Shown here one piece after another: positions 48,327-63,500 of a stretch of 64,000 nt of DNA. The notes beneath the pieces were generated by a model. It was not told the origin of the DNA, ran no database searches, and worked only from the letters and a program-made list of their open reading frames with translations. Position numbers and translations under genes: made by a program. This DNA is from Edolisoma coerulescens. Taxonomy: Eukaryota > Chordata > Aves > Passeriformes > Campephagidae. The DNA is taken from positions 639,656 to 703,655 of the forward strand of contig VWZW01001414.1 of NCBI GenBank assembly GCA_013397115.1. Direction: 5' to 3'. Position 1 is the first letter of the stretch, and every line of letters starts with the position of its first letter.

Positions 48327-51002
48327 CTAGAGCGGGGGCAGAGGGGACGATAAAACGTTGGTTAGCTGTGGAATGGCACTGACAACTTGCCAACCAACTT
48401 CCATTCCCGTCTCAAGGTGCTGTATCACATCCCCCTCGTGCTATGCCAGTCACATTTCCTAAATCAAGCTTCTCACTAACTAATTTCTTCCCAGGCTTTT
48501 CTCCATCGCTCCCAGCTCTCCGTTTTGATTCTAATTCAAGAAGGTACTTAAAGCCCACGACTGATTTTAAGAATGTAAGTAGGGGTTTCAAATTTTAAAG
48601 TCAGCATGGATTTAAGCAGAGGCTTTTGGGTCTTCAATGGCAACACGACCTTTGCTTTGGAAGGAACACAACTCATCCCCTAAGTGCTGTCTCTGAGCCT
48701 GCAGCCATGGACTCCACGACACCTTCTCTTCCAAGCATTTCTCACCTACACTCAGGAGGAGGAGATGCTTCCTCTGAGGGAAGGACAACAGGGATGGACA
48801 GGGAAGGATAAGAAAGACCAGGGGGTCAACAGCAAACCAACCACTTGTCTCTTCCTTCTGCTGGTTTAGCTTCATTTACAGCTGAGAAAGTCTAGATACC
48901 CCTGCCACACCAACACCTTTGCACAGAACTTCTTAAATAATTTTAAAGTAAACATTCGGGGGGGGGATTGAGACAGTTATAATAGAAATCTGTATACAGA
49001 CAGACATTATCTGCCAATAACCTAAGACAAATGGTTGTCCACATCTGAACCACCAGCAGAAGAGCAAATCACTCCTATAATCCCCGTCTACATTCTCCCT
49101 TCATTGACATAATACTTAAACCCACTATACACATTCCTAGAGACACTGTACTTTAAAGCAGACCTCACAAAAATGGGTTCTGATAACTGAAAGACAAAAA
49201 AACCTAAGAGTTCTCATTTTTGCTTTTAGTAAGCAGCATATTGTCAATATTTGTGATTCCAGATCGACTATTACAATTGTCTCAAATAACTATTTTTAGT
49301 CCACTTTAAAAATTCACTGTTAAAAGCTTCCTTTACACTTGGTATTTTCAGATTTTCAATCAGAGGTAAAGTAACTTCAAGAATTTTTCTGGAAGTCAAA
49401 TAAACATATTTTCCTCATATGAAAAATAATCCATTATCCCACTTTTCCCATTAACACATGCCTAAGCCAACATTCAGGAGAAATGTAAACAAGTCTTTTC
49501 ATATATTGTACAACATAGTGTTCTATGTGTTCCCTTCTATTCTTAAATTTCCATTCAGTATCAAACTAATTATATAAAGGAATACTGATTTTTCAAGACT
49601 TAAACCAGCTTCCCTTTTACAACACTGACATAAAAATTTCTCACATACAACTAAAAAATCTTCTCTAAAATGAAGTAACGTAAGCATGAATATTTCGCAG
49701 TTATCCTGGTACAAATCTGCGACATGTGCCTCTTTCTTAACAACAGCCTTGCAAAATATTACCTCATTTATCCAGATTTTTTTTTTTCTGCTAAAAATAT
49801 GTCTGCATTTTCAAGCAGAATAGGAACACGCAAGTAGGTTTGCATTTCCATACATATGAGTAAATTCATTCATGAGGTAATTCTATTAAAGATTCTGCCG
49901 GATCACTTAAGCACGTATTTTCAATTACATAAATGTTAGGTATTCTTAAGCTGTGTATGCAAGGATCCTTTCTAGATACAACTAAAAATCACACTGGTTT
50001 CCACTTCACTACCATTTTAGGCCACTGTGTATTTCACAAATCTAGGATCTGCTTCCACAGTGATACAACACTTAATTGATGTTTTTCTCATGTACATTGT
50101 TTTCCTCCTAAGGGACTGAAAATAGAGGACTCCATGAACTCTGCTGTACTTTTGATTTCCTCACTTCCTGGCTGACATATAACCAAAATTCCTTTGACCA
50201 AAAGGCTGAGCAGAGTTTCTGTGTGTTTATTCCCAAAGAGCTGACTAAACACAGATCCCATCCTAAGCGACTTGGCCAGCGCAGCTGACGGGCATTTGAA
50301 AGCCCGTCTCCTCCAGCATGGCACCACGAAAAAGACAAAGATGTTCCTTATCAATTGCCTTATGCTGACTGGTTGGATAAACATAGAACTCATCTGTTTG
50401 AGAAGCTGGATTTTACATACCCAGAAGTGGCCACACAATTTCTTTGTTCAATTTGAGGACTCCAGAGCCCTTCAGAGGACATAACCCACCCTGAGCAAAA
50501 TCCTGTGAATTAAGCGGAAGCAAGAGCAGTAAGGACCAAGCTGTTGGCTAAGTGGCTAAACTGAGTCACACCAATGATATTTCACAGTGTAAAAAACCCA
50601 CCGAAATCACAGTGTATGGGACAAGTCAGTGACAGATATGGAGCCACTGCAATGTAATTTGTTTGGAAAAAAATCAAATTATAACAAACAAAAGCAATAT
50701 GTGGACAACATTTGGAAAATGATGCACTCAGGCTCTCATTCCATTTCAATCCCATCTATAGCCATACATGCAGACTCAAACATGGACATTTATTAGATAT
50801 TTGTGCCATCTACTTCAGATTCCAATCCAGGTGCTCTAGACTGTTCCTTGGAGACACCTGACTTTTCCTGCTGACTTCAGAAACTGTTGTTCCTAGTTTC
50901 GGTACCCTAAATCAGCAACTGAGACTTGTGAACATGAATTACAACCACCATTTCTTAAAATCTAGTCTGTTGAAGTACCTGACTTACCTACATTTAAAAT
51001 CA

Positions 51003-51560
51003 GAGCAGTTCCTAAGTCCCAGCAGGACTGGGAAAAGTGATTGTTCCCCTCTGCTGGGCACTGCTGATGCCTCACCACAAGGGCTCCTCCCTTCAAGGAC
51101 ATTGAGGGGCTGGTGTGAGCCCAGAGAAGGGAACAGAGCTAGGGAAGGGTCTGGAGCACCAGTGTGACCAGGAGCAGCTGAGGGAGCTGCTGGGGCCCAG
51201 CCTGGAGAAAAGGAGGCTCAAGGGGGGACCTTTTCAATCCCTGCAATTGTCTGAAAGGAGGCTGTGACCAGGTGGGGGTCTGGCTCTGCTCCCTGGGAAC
51301 AAGTGACAGGACAAGTGGAAATGGCCTCAAGCTGCACCACGAGAGGTTTAGGTTGGATATGAGGAAAAATTTCTTCACTGGAAGAGTGGTTAAGCATTGG
51401 AATGGGCTACCCAGGAAGCGATGGAGTCACCATCCCTGGAAGTGCTCAAAAACAAGTGCACCTCACAATATGGTTTAGCTGGCACAGTGGTATTTTGTCA
51501 AAGGTTGGACTCAACCTTCGAGGTCTTTTCCAATCCCAAAGTATTCATAGAACCATTAAC
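51003..51560 (+). mobile_element. CR1-type LINE, 5'-truncated 3' end
   Basis: The segment follows the familiar avian CR1 3' region in order: 'aagtgattgttcccctctgc', 'ggtctggagcac', 'ctgagggagctg', 'gcctggagaaaaggaggctc', 'gacaggacaagtggaaatgg', 'ggtttaggttggatatgagg', 'aaaaatttcttcactg', 'gaatgggctacccagg', 'tcaccatccctggaagtgc', and 'ggttggactcaacc' before 'ggtcttttccaatcc'. It lies in plus orientation, antisense to HELZ. It is 5'-truncated, as most CR1 copies are, and its ORF is degraded. The usual ATTCTATG tail is reduced to 'attcatag'. The boundaries, especially the left one, are estimated by eye. Confidence 0.9.
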
Positions 51561-54500
51561 AGCCAAGGCGTGAAGGCATTTGTTAGAAGAAATTTCTTTT
51601 CAGTTCTACAAATCTTTATTTTCAAGATTTCAGGCATAAAACTGGAATTTCTACACTCACTCTAAGAGTAGAAGAATTCTTTACAGATTAGAATCGAAAG
51701 CTGAAGTATCACAAGGTCTGTGCTATATTCCCAACTCTCTTTGCAAAACTGAGCAAACTACTTATGAGCTTCACTTCTGTCTGCAAAACTGAAATTAAAA
51801 TACTAAACATGTAACAGGACAAACATCAGGATTATTCATTTTCTCAAAGAGACCTGGAAAACCACATGCCAAAAGCATTCGAAATTCAATTTTGAGAAAT
51901 AACTTATCCTATAGTGAAGTTTAAAACATCTTCAAAATACTGAAGAACCAGTAAACAGGCATATTCCCACTAGCTAAAGTTGCATATCTAAAATAGGTGG
52001 ACTTCCCTAAGAAATTATATATGTAAATATATAATCTGGCATCATACTTTGTACCTCAAAAAACCCCTGCCCTTAAGTAGAAGAGAACTGACTGAACTTG
52101 CATTTCTTTGAAGGCCAAGTTGTACTCAGCTTATCTTCCACAAAACATTATTTCAAAGACCTGGTTAGTTCCAACTGGTGTAACTTAAACCTTGGTGGTT
52201 TTTACAACCAACCATGACAATTTTTTTCCCCTCCTACAACTAATGATTTTCAGGCTCAATATTCCTAATGAGTATTCCATCTTCTTGCCAAAGGGGTTTT
52301 GTAAACAAACACAAAAAGAGTAACTAAAATCTAATCTCCAAATAAAGCTGCACATTTCCCCTCCAGAACTGCAGAGGGGGCTGGGAAAGGCAGAAGGGAC
52401 AGCTTGAGGAGGAAGAGTGATAAACAACGTGATCTACACAGTCATTTATTTCCAAGTAAACACTACGCCTGCTTGGTGCACAGGAGGCTCTGAAGAACTA
52501 CTCCACAGTCTGATGAGTCCAACTTCAAATTAAAATCGATGTAGGAGGAGAGAACATCATGAACTAAAATTCTAGTGTTTCACAGCAGTTTAACTCGACT
52601 GTGCACTTCCATGCTCCACAGCTTACTGATGTGTTTTATGGAATCAAAGGGTCCATACACTAAGATAATGATAAGTTAAAGCATGTGACGATGCCTAAAA
52701 AAATTTCAAACAGATGCTTTTTCAATTCACTGTAAAGCATCTAGCCAGATAACTCTCGCTGTACTTCATAAACAAACAGATTAGAGGGCACAATGCTGTT
52801 CCTATTAATGTTACTGGCAAAATTCCCAATGTCTGCCAAGACAGAAGGATCAGATCCAAGGTCTCGCATGCCAAGCTGACAAACAGTAGACAAGTCAGTA
52901 AATATTTGCATATTTTAACCAAACATTAACATCTCTTGTTAAGATTTATGCTAAAGCAATGATGTTCAACTTGCAGTCCTACAGTGAGACTGGTAGGGAT
53001 TTACTGTCAATTGAATTTACTTCAAGAGCCACATCCTGGGAATCGCAGAGCGAAGCAAATGAATGAGACCCACTGCCATGGGGAACATGCAGGGGAAGAG
53101 CCTCTCCAGCTGCCTCCCATTACAATCCATAACCCTTCAAACAGTTCTGCTGAGAGAAATAAGCACAAAATATTCCTTGCCAAAGCCATTCAGCCGTGTC
53201 CTCCTGTCAGCAGCCCGCTGTCCTGCGGGAAAGGAGAGGAGGAGATGGAGAGATGGATTTGCCCTTCCATTGCCTATTGCGGTCAAGCTGGCGCAGGCTC
53301 CGAGAGCAGGGAAGGAATTCCACTCATCCTGCCCCTCTCTACAGAAATGCAAGCACTCTGTTTCCCAACCCTTTGGGATTTTTCAGCCCATCTCACAGAC
53401 TGGAAAGGCTGGCCACCAAACTGGACAGAAGTTTTAAACATGTAATAAATTCAGGCAATAACTCAAGAAAAGACAGCTGGTTTATCAGAATTTCCCAGCA
53501 ATTCCTTTTAAGAGCAAGAAGAGACCAACCAGATTTATTTATGAGGCTGGTTGCTCTGTCCTTCCTCAGTAACTTCTGAGCTTCAAGTCAATTGGAACTG
53601 AATTTCCCAGAAGTCTGAAGGGTCTCGAAGATGCTGCAGGTTTCATGAAAAATGTGTAACAAGACAGATAACAGACCCAGGAAAGGTTAAGTTATAACTC
53701 AGCCTCTATTGATACCAAGACATCAGCTACCCCATCAATTACTGCCATGTGCTGCCATTTACCATCAAGAGCTGTAGCAAAGTATCACTCACCAGTGAAA
53801 GGGAACTCTTATTTATTTTTCTTGCCCATAACAGTCAATGCTATAGGCTGCATTCATCAGCTTAACCGCTCTAGGATCCATCCAACAGTCTCCAGGTTTC
53901 ACTAAAGCAGAGTTTCCAAACTTTCTAGACTACAGACCCAAGCAGTACATATCCCATCCCTTTCTCAAAGCTATTACTAGTAAACTGAGATGTAAGCAAT
54001 TCACACATTAAGGGCTTAAAAATTAGTTATTTCCATAATGTATACAAGTAGTATTTGAGAAGTCAGAGAGCTGGTATGGCTACAATCCCTGTGATTAATA
54101 GTTTCCCTCTCACTCAAAATTATCAAGGAAAAAGTGAAAGATACATTCGTTTATACAGGTATGGAAAGACCCAGGTTTTAATCTGAATTAATATCTTGAA
54201 TATATGACACAATAAAAAAGTTAGCTACTGTGACCATGCCAACATTATAGTTAAAAATCATGGGCCACTGAAATTCAGCTATCAAAACTCTGCAAACAAC
54301 CTGCATTTTGTCAGTCCACACACTAGAACAGGAAATAGTACCTCCGTCCACTGTTGAATCATATTATAGAGTTGCTCTGGCATCTCTTGTGATCTTGTGA
54401 TCTTAAGGCATGTCTGCATCTCTAGATGTCAATTGGCTTTGTATTATTACCAAATACCACTAAAATACCTTTAGACCAGTAAAATAAAATTAAATATCCA

Positions 54501-57500
54501 TTTATTTTCCTTACCTATTGTGGTAAAATAACCCCATCTTTGCCTTGAGACAAAACAATAAAATAAACACCCAAAACCACTTTATTGAAGCCTCCAGGAT
54601 GGAATAAAATAGAGCTGCACAAAATACAGAAGTGACTTACAGACACACACAGAAAGAAAATGTACTTTCCTAATGTCATGACATACACATCATAAATAAT
54701 CCCACACTAAAAAATCATTTAATAAAATGAGAGTAGATAATGATAGTGCACTGTACCAATGTAACAGAGAGGAAAAGGATGGTGCATCTTTCATACACAG
54801 GGTGCAAAAAAGAATCATATGAAAGGTGCTTCTGGCTTTTTTTTTTCCTTTTAAGAAAAATGTAACAGCAGAGATCTTATGCACTCATTTATTGCAATTA
54901 TGGCTGAAGTCCATAATAGCAGTTAAAGAGTTCTCAGAAATGCACTGCACACCTTACAGAACAAATACTAAAGCCTCCACCCTTGAGAGAGGACAATCTA
55001 ATCAGTTTTCTGAAATAACAGAATTACTTTGGCTGATGTTGTACAACTCCAGGCAAAATGACCCTACTTTCAATTCCAAAAATGATGTTAAATCTGAAAT
55101 GGAGCATACAGAATGAGGCAAGCGCATTTCAAGGTTTTATTCTATACCGTAACAGCAGCAAGAATCCTGCTCCAAGACCTCTGAGGAACATGATATGCCT
55201 GTTTGGGGAAGGGAAAAAGGGGAGAGAAGATGTTCATGATGCCCTCGACTGTTAAATGCTTAGACTATCCTTTCACATCGAAAAATCAAAGACAGCACCA
55301 TAAATTAGGAGGACAAGTGATCTCTGGCCACATAAATGGAGCTTTGAGTCTGATCCTGTGAACTTAAAGTATAGAATAAACACAACCACGTTTATTGAAA
55401 AAGAAACAAGAGCCTGTGGGTGGTTTATCATTCACATAACAACAGAGGCAATTGAGATTAAGAGCAAATGCCTTCTGCATCTGGATCCTCTGCAGGCTTT
55501 AAACCACTTTACATACATCACAGATAGTAACAAGTTACATTTTTTTGCATGCCAGTTATGACTTCAGTACAGACTACTAAGTGATTATTAACACTTTATT
55601 ACCTTTACTAATCTCTTTTATTTTCATGTTGGAAGTAGCAGCAAAAGGACAATCTGTGCAGGCAGCAGCAGCAACACTCAGACATGGACAGACTGTCTCT
55701 GGCTCAAAATCTGGAAATAACTAATGGCCTCAGCACTTGCAACCACCCCATCCACCACATCCCTAATACCTTCGCATCCTGCCTTTAAAATGATCCTTTT
55801 TCACACAGCTGTCTGAAAACATCACCTGTCCTGACGGAACTAAGCAAAACATCTGGCAAGTCAAAGCACAGCATCCACATGACGTGTGCTGGTGTTGTCT
55901 GAAAGCCATCCACAGCCAACAGATACAAGGTTCCTAGTTACACAAAGCAAATATATACATACATATTGCATTTATTAACTTCACAGAACAAATACTGGCT
56001 CATAAAGTTCGATACTCTGAGGTTGTGTGAGGACAAAAGCATCTGTACAAGCTTATGTTGGCCTCCTGCGTGTCTGCATTATTATGATGCTGCCTTTAAC
56101 TGTGTTAGTCACAGAGAACATTTTCCAAGGGCTACCTGGCGGAATGAGCAGGCAGAATGGAGGCTGCTGCTTAATGGCCATCCAGTGAAATACCCGAGCA
56201 CGGGGCTTGAGGCCTTATTTACTGCGTGCTACTCAAATCTTGTTCTAAAGACAGCATTTGAATGTTTTCACTAACTTTTCAATAATGCCTACAATACTGT
56301 GACAGATCACTTTACAAGAATTAAGAAAATATCTTTATCATTCTGACAATATTCCCATTTTCAGAGAATTAAGGTAAGAACACACAAGGCCAAAGTTTCT
56401 ATAAACTTCTTATATTCACATTAAGAGATCTAGAAGTGATTTTTCCCCCTTATGCTCTGCCTGTACCTTCCAGCCCCTTAACATGACCAACGCAGAGCAC
56501 CCAGTGTCTGCAGAGTGACTTAGGAGTATCCAGCATTTCTCTACATCACAACATGGGAAAATCACCAGAAATACAGAAAATGAAGTGTAGCAAAGATGGG
56601 GCTTAAGTAGGATTTGCCTTCTCCTTTTTTGCTATTCCCTGCTCCATTTCAGAAATGTTTTCTAATTTATGCAGATAGCAAAACTCTATTCCAACAAACA
56701 ACTGTATTAGCATTATAAAATAAATCATATGTACCCACACTGCACAGCCTCCCTTCTACTTCTTTCGAATACTAATATTTTTCAATCTCCTTCTCCTCAT
56801 TCAACCACCCCCATCTCTACATTTATTGTACATAATTCTGCGAAAATCTGCATTTTGCACCTTCTGTTTAAATCCAGTCGCTGCTTCCTCTGTGCTGCAG
56901 AAAGGTAGAGCTGGGAGGAAAGAGGACCTTGGTATCAGGAGAACAGAAAGGGAATTTTCTGTGCTCTCATTTTTATCCAAAATCACACCAGGGAGGAATG
57001 CAGGAGCCCTAGCCTTCAAATTACAGAGAAATCCTGTTTAGCTGAGGCTGAAGCATATTCACTGCAGGGATTATCTTTTACATTTGTACTTAATGCCGAT
57101 TTGACCAACCCTGAGAAGATTTTCACAAGGTTGATCACAAGTACATCCTTGGCAGAAACACTATATAATAACACATCTCAACTTTTCACAAAGCAGCACT
57201 GTAGGTAATTAGATTATTTCTTTTCTAATTTATCATGAACACAAGAAAATATTTTGCCCAATTTCTAGAAAAGATGGAATCATGTTGGCAGAACCTTTCT
57301 CTCCTCCACAGCACCCAAAAAGTCAGACTATGAAAGACACCTACCATGGGAAATTTCACCCTAAATAATTAAAATCTGGCAAGGAATAACCAAGTGAAAT
57401 GAGAAGTATGTCATAGTAAGCATCGGGTAACATAATAATAGGTGGTGCTTCTGCCCCACCTAAAGTTTTTGGCTCCTTCATAGAAAATCTTTACGTAAAC

Positions 57501-60500
57501 AATCTTTCATAATAGCTGGTTAACAACAGCAGTTTGTATTCCGTATACCTCTATGTTCACACTGCTTTTTGAGAATAGAGTTTCTCACACTTACCTGAGA
57601 TGAGGGCATTTTAATTGAAATATTGTCCCATGGTTACCATTTTATCCCCATAACAACATCACCAATTACTTACTTTAAAAAAATGCATTAGAAAAGTAAT
57701 TTAATCTTTGCTTCTCTTAATGAAATTTGCCAGAGAAAAACAAAGGGAAGAATCAGCACTGCACGACCAGCCAGCTCTCCATGGAGCAGCACCAACCTAC
57801 CGGACTCAAAACTCAAACACTTTGCAGAACACTATCCATATTCTAAAAGCTGGTTTAAACATTATAACCCACAGCTTTCTAAACTGTAGCTCACTTGTGG
57901 CAGAATCTCTCTTCTCAACACTTGAATAACAGAACACGGCCTTGCTCCTGTCTCTGCACTAGTGTTTAGTAATAATTTTGGCCAAAAAATGAACACCACT
58001 CATCTTAAGGACTTACCCAGTCTTGCAATTCCCAATATTATTCTCCATTGAGTCACAAGGTAGTGCCAGAAGTCCTCTCTGAGAAATGTCTGCTCTATGA
58101 TATAGTCACACCTGTGTCGATGTGACTAAACATGTGTCACCTCATTTTCAAAATGCCAAGCAAGCGCCAAACTGTGTTCCCAAGGAATGCAAAGGGGAGT
58201 CAAAGAAGATTCCCAAGCATCATTTCAACACAGGACACATAGCACTATATTTACAAATATATTTCAGAAGTTTAAATGCAAAAACATGTCACAAAGTTTT
58301 CCAGTGCTCACTGAACCTGCCACTCATGCAGCACTGTCTGCAGAGAGCGTTTGACCATCGTTCATTTACCAAATTCACCAATTTAATCAGTCTCAGAGAC
58401 AGAATCAAAATTAGCAGTTCCTAACTCTCAGTCTCATGTTCAATTCACAGCTTCATCTCATACAGCTGTATTTGGATTTCAGAAATAAAAGTGTTCTTAA
58501 ACTAGGAAATTATTTATCACAGTATATTCCCATTTCAAAAACCCCATGCAAACTCTTCCCCACCCCTAGTAGCTCAGCAGCTCCAAAACTCAGTGTTCAA
58601 TCCACATTTTCTCTTCTTAACAGGATATTGCAGGAATGCTGAAACAGTCTTCCCTCAAATGTCAAACTTTCATTTTTACACAAGAACTTTCTCCACTCCT
58701 GAAATGACCTGATACTGCCAAGGCAACAGCCTCCTGGGAGCTGATCTACCTGAAGAGCACAGCTTTGATCCCCAGGGCAAGTGCAGATGCTACAGGCATC
58801 TATCACAGTTTTAAAGTTGGATAAATGGGAAAAAAATAAAAGCCCCAAGTTCATTTGCTGTTTGAGATGCAAAATATGAATCACTCTTTCAATCCATTCA
58901 AAAGGCAAAAGATAGTAAAAAATCTTCATGCTGAATATCAGGTACATTGCACAGGTCACAAACTGAGCACAAGAATCAGCCAGAACATTGTGGCACAAAA
59001 CAGGAAAATTTTCTTTCAATATACATCAGCCGTCATTGCAGCTTTATAATGAACTTTAATTTATTATAGTAGTGAATAATACTGTGACTGAGTTTTTTGT
59101 TACGCATTTACACAGTGCTTAGCACAAAAGGGTCCTACCGTAACAGATTTAATAACACAATCACGCCACCCACAGATCCTCTAAACACATCTTTACCCAA
59201 ACCATGCCTATTATGTAACTGTACATGGTATTTTTGTGCGCAGTTTTGAAAGTTCAAAGCAGTAACTAACCCTCCACCTCTAAAAACTGCTATCTTTGTT
59301 GTAAATAACCTTTGAAATTCATTTTTATATGACTGTGCTTCAAATAGTTTAGCATAATACAGCTAAGCCTGGTTTGGGGAGTCATCTTCTAACTCTGTAT
59401 TTTAATTACATTAACCTTTCTGCATAAGGATAATGCTTTTGTAACGTCCCTGTTTCCTCTCCTCAAATGCCTGACCATGATAGCACCAACAGGTTCAATT
59501 TTTAAGACTCTTTCAAGAATAGAATACGGATTCCCAAGTTCTCCCCTCACAGCAAACCCTACGAGCAACACCACAACGTGCATCCAGAACACGTTTCCCA
59601 ATGGAACTCACCCTCCTCATTCCTTTTGAAACGAACATTAGCGATTCAGTCACGTATTTGAAACCCCACTCAAAGAACTGCATCAGCAGGAATGAGTAAC
59701 GATCCTGCTGTGGTTAACGGCATAATCCTGACAAAACTTGGGAAGCAGAGGAGCGGTGTCTAGCCCAGCCAAACAAATATAAACAAAGCTACAGCCAAGT
59801 AATATCAGTCAGTTCAAACGACAAAACAAATGTCCTGCACCATTCCAAACATGTGAGTGTCTCAAGATATGGCCAGAGCACAGTTACCTCAAAACCATTA
59901 GCACAAACAACTATAATCAAAAACATCACTGGAATAAAAGACCCACAGCACTGCGTTAGCACAGATTCCGAAGTATGCAAAAAACATTCCCCTTAACGAC
60001 CTCCCCGTGTAGATAATGAGAGAAATCCAACAAATCCTGGCTCCCAAGATAGCAGAGGAGCAGATGCAAGGCAGCTATCGTGGCTGGCCCAACAGTATTT
60101 GGGAATCCCAGCCGATGGGGAATTAGATGAGATCTGTGAAGGAACATTACTCGGGAACAGAGGCCAACTGCCCATCCCTGTTCCCCCAATATTATCCCAG
60201 GGGAAAATGAAATTTTCACTTAAAAAAATACAGATGACCTTACATTAAGTGAAAAGATATATAGGGAAGAAGCGTTATTTCGCATGCTGCCAAAACCACT
60301 ACGCTTCTCATTTGTGGCATTCTCCATTTACGATGTCCACAAAGATTTGTTACCTTCTTGGTTTGCTGAACCACTAAACATTTTCCAGCAAATTAAACAC
60401 TCGTGCCACATTGCTAATAACCAAGATTCTCAAAAACAGCTCATGTTACAGATTTCCCTCTTGCCAATGGGGTCTGAAGGGCTATGAAAGACCTTTTAAG

Positions 60501-63500
60501 CATATTTAAGCACCGTAGTTTTTAGTGTTTTGATGAATACAGTATTTTTGCTATATATAACTATAGGGGGAAAAAAACCCAGACTGTGAAATTCACAGAC
60601 TGAAAGATCATTTCTAAGTAACACTTACCCTAACTACCATAAAACCAGCTCAGACGAGTCCACACAGTGCTCACATTTCTATCCTTCACTTCCTGCCGCT
60701 CCAACATTCAAAATTTCATACCAAACACAAACCTACTGTTCTTTTTCTTCCAATATTTCATCATTACAGCTCCGAGAATCACTAGCCTTGCTACTGCTTA
60801 CAAAGGAGAGAGTATGAAACTTATTTCCCTAAACCATACATAAGCCAAAGATTCAAAACATTCACCTCAGACACATCATTCTGCATGCAAGTGATATTTC
60901 CCAGGACGAACAGCAACAAATGGCACAACAGCTCACAGTCACATCTCCAAAATATGTCTCTATATAACATCACCTACAAAACTTCTTGCTACCAGCTCGG
61001 CAGCACTGTGTATCCACTGCTCCTCGGAAAACATTCACAGTCCAGTGCTATTAATTCTATATTACCTTCCTGCTAAGGTTCAAGCCTTCTAACATCTCGC
61101 AAAGACTCCATGGGACTCAGAAAATCTGATAGTTTGTACTCATTCAGAAGTAGGATGGGGTCAGAGTCACCACCCAAACTTTGTAGTCACGAAATGGAAC
61201 CTCTCAGTGTAGTAAAATTACATTTAAGGAGGAAAAAGATCGAAATCTATGATTTCTTATCTGGCTTTCCTGTAATAAGGCTGTAATTTGGTATTATGGA
61301 GGACTCTGAGAAAAGACTGGATAAATAAGCAGTCCATTTCTAATTTACAACCATGAATTTGCATATAAAATTATAGAGGAATATTTGGGTATTACGTTAT
61401 GGCCACATTAAGTATCTTTTAAATTCAACTGGCAGTGCAATAGAAATGCAACAGAGAAACAAATTCTCACCCATGGGTAATTCCTATCTCCCTGCTTACA
61501 TTCCCAATCCCTTCTTTTCCTACAGTAATATTCACTTTTCTGTGTTTCTCAGACATGAGCGATCACTTCTGTTTGAAGCCTCATGTTGTAAACATTCGTG
61601 TGAAGAGAAAAGCTCAGTAAGCAAGACTGTTTTGGAATAAGGAACCTGAGTCACATATCAGTGTCACCATAATGAAATCCCCAGAAGGTGGCCTGTTCCT
61701 GGGGAGCACTCTCTGACCTTGCAGACTCCAAACTTCCCTGTCTATGAAGTTTAGTTATTTTCTCCCACCCCAAAACATTTGGGGCAAACAAATGTTTATT
61801 TTCCCAGTCAGTATCTCCAGAAGACCAAGCATTCCTTCAGATTTTTTTTTTAATTTCACACCAATGCTGTGTGGAAACTTTTGAAAAAACAATCTCTTTT
61901 AAAATGTTCTCTCTTCCTTGTTGAAAAAGAATAGCAATCACAGACGTTTGCACAAAGGGGAGGAAGAAATCCAACATATAAAGTACCATGTCTTTAAATA
62001 TATGTCATTGATACATATAAACACGAGCGCTGCCTTGCTGCCAAAGGCCACGGAAGAGACAGCAAGACAAACAAGAACGAAAAAGGAAGGTCCTGTTTGT
62101 TCTGATAATCTAACCCACAATCCTTCAATTTATGGGTGAAAAAAGACATGTACCATGCAGTGAAAATGAGATTTTGCCACAGCATCTTAGCAAAAGAACT
62201 GAGGAAGGATTCAACAGCTGCAATACGAGCAGGAGGGAGGGTCAGGATTACAAAATTTGGAATTTTCCCTGCCATGATGAGCCACTGGCAACGCTGCACA
62301 GAGAGGAATACTGGGGATCTGCTTCCTTCCAGGAAGAAAGCCTCGGCACTGCCAGGAGAAACGCCAGGACAGGACTGAGGCTCACTAGGATTCCTGGCCT
62401 ACTGATCCCCCAGGCAGGGGAATTCCAGCTGTCCAACCACTCTATCCCTAAGCTAGAGCAGCATGACACCATCCCTCCTTCTCCTTCTCCGAGCCAGCTC
62501 CCACGACTCCCCAGTTACTCAGGCTGTACACAGGGGATGGATTTAAATTATTACCGAAGACTTTTCTAATTTAGATTTCACTCCTTCTACCAGACCTGTG
62601 AGGTCCCACTGACCTCAGGAGGGGATGCAAGTGAGGTGAGAGATTCAAGGGCTTTAATAATCTGAATTGCTCCAGCAATTGTTTCTGCCATTACTAAAAT
62701 GAAAACACCAAGAATAATGCTCAGTAGCAAATGTAAGATGGTAGTAAATAACAAATAAAAAGAAAAATAAACCAACACACTGAAACTCAGAAAGAATATT
62801 CAGCTATAAATGCAAAGGGGATTTTACTAATAAAAATAATTGCCAACAATGGAGAAAATATTTCATCAGACTACTGAATTAACAGAGTTGGAAAACATCA
62901 GTAATATTATTGCCCAGCTCCTACATGGGCTCTTTCATCCACAGGCTTCAGGATTCCTTACAAGCCAGTAAGATTCACTATCTCTATTTTAAATTCCTTC
63001 AAAAGGAAGCACAAACAGGTGAAGTGATTTGCATCAGGCTGTCCCCATCTCTCAAGCACTAGACTGGTACCTTACCCACCTGGAAGTATCACCTCAAGCC
63101 TTCCAGACACTCTGACTTACATTTTTTGAGATGAGAATTTCTCTATGAATCCAACCTTTAAGGAGAAGTTCTCTACAGAAAATAGCCCTTCTTCTACAAC
63201 CAGATCTACTCACACTGATCTTAAAGCCCAGGAGGAACTTCTCCGAAACCAGTGAGATTTCACAAAGGAAAAGGATCCTCCATGACAGATCAAGAAGCAG
63301 AACTGGGACAAATTAGAGAATAAGATGCTGTTTCCACATCTCCCTTCAAGTTTTAGTCTGATGGGAAGGGGTAAAACAACTCCCCAAACAAGCAAACAAA
63401 AAAATCCCAAAATAAACAAAAAAACCCCACCAAAACCAGCTATTACAACCCTTCAAGTCTTCAAGCCATGACTTTAACAAGCCTCTTGCACAGAAAAATT

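Noticed and set aside
51139..51478. Short ORFs on both strands near 51.1-51.5 kb
   Set aside because: They fall inside the degraded CR1 element and do not form an intact retroelement protein.
52984..53445. 153-codon plus-strand open frame, with overlapping frames at 53063-53579
   Set aside because: Three overlapping frames are open on the same strand, which points to stop-poor GC-richer sequence rather than a gene. No protein family recognised.
62132..62569. 145-codon plus-strand open frame
   Set aside because: No similarity to any known protein, low-complexity Pro/Ser end, and an antisense frame is open over the same bases. No splice or start evidence.
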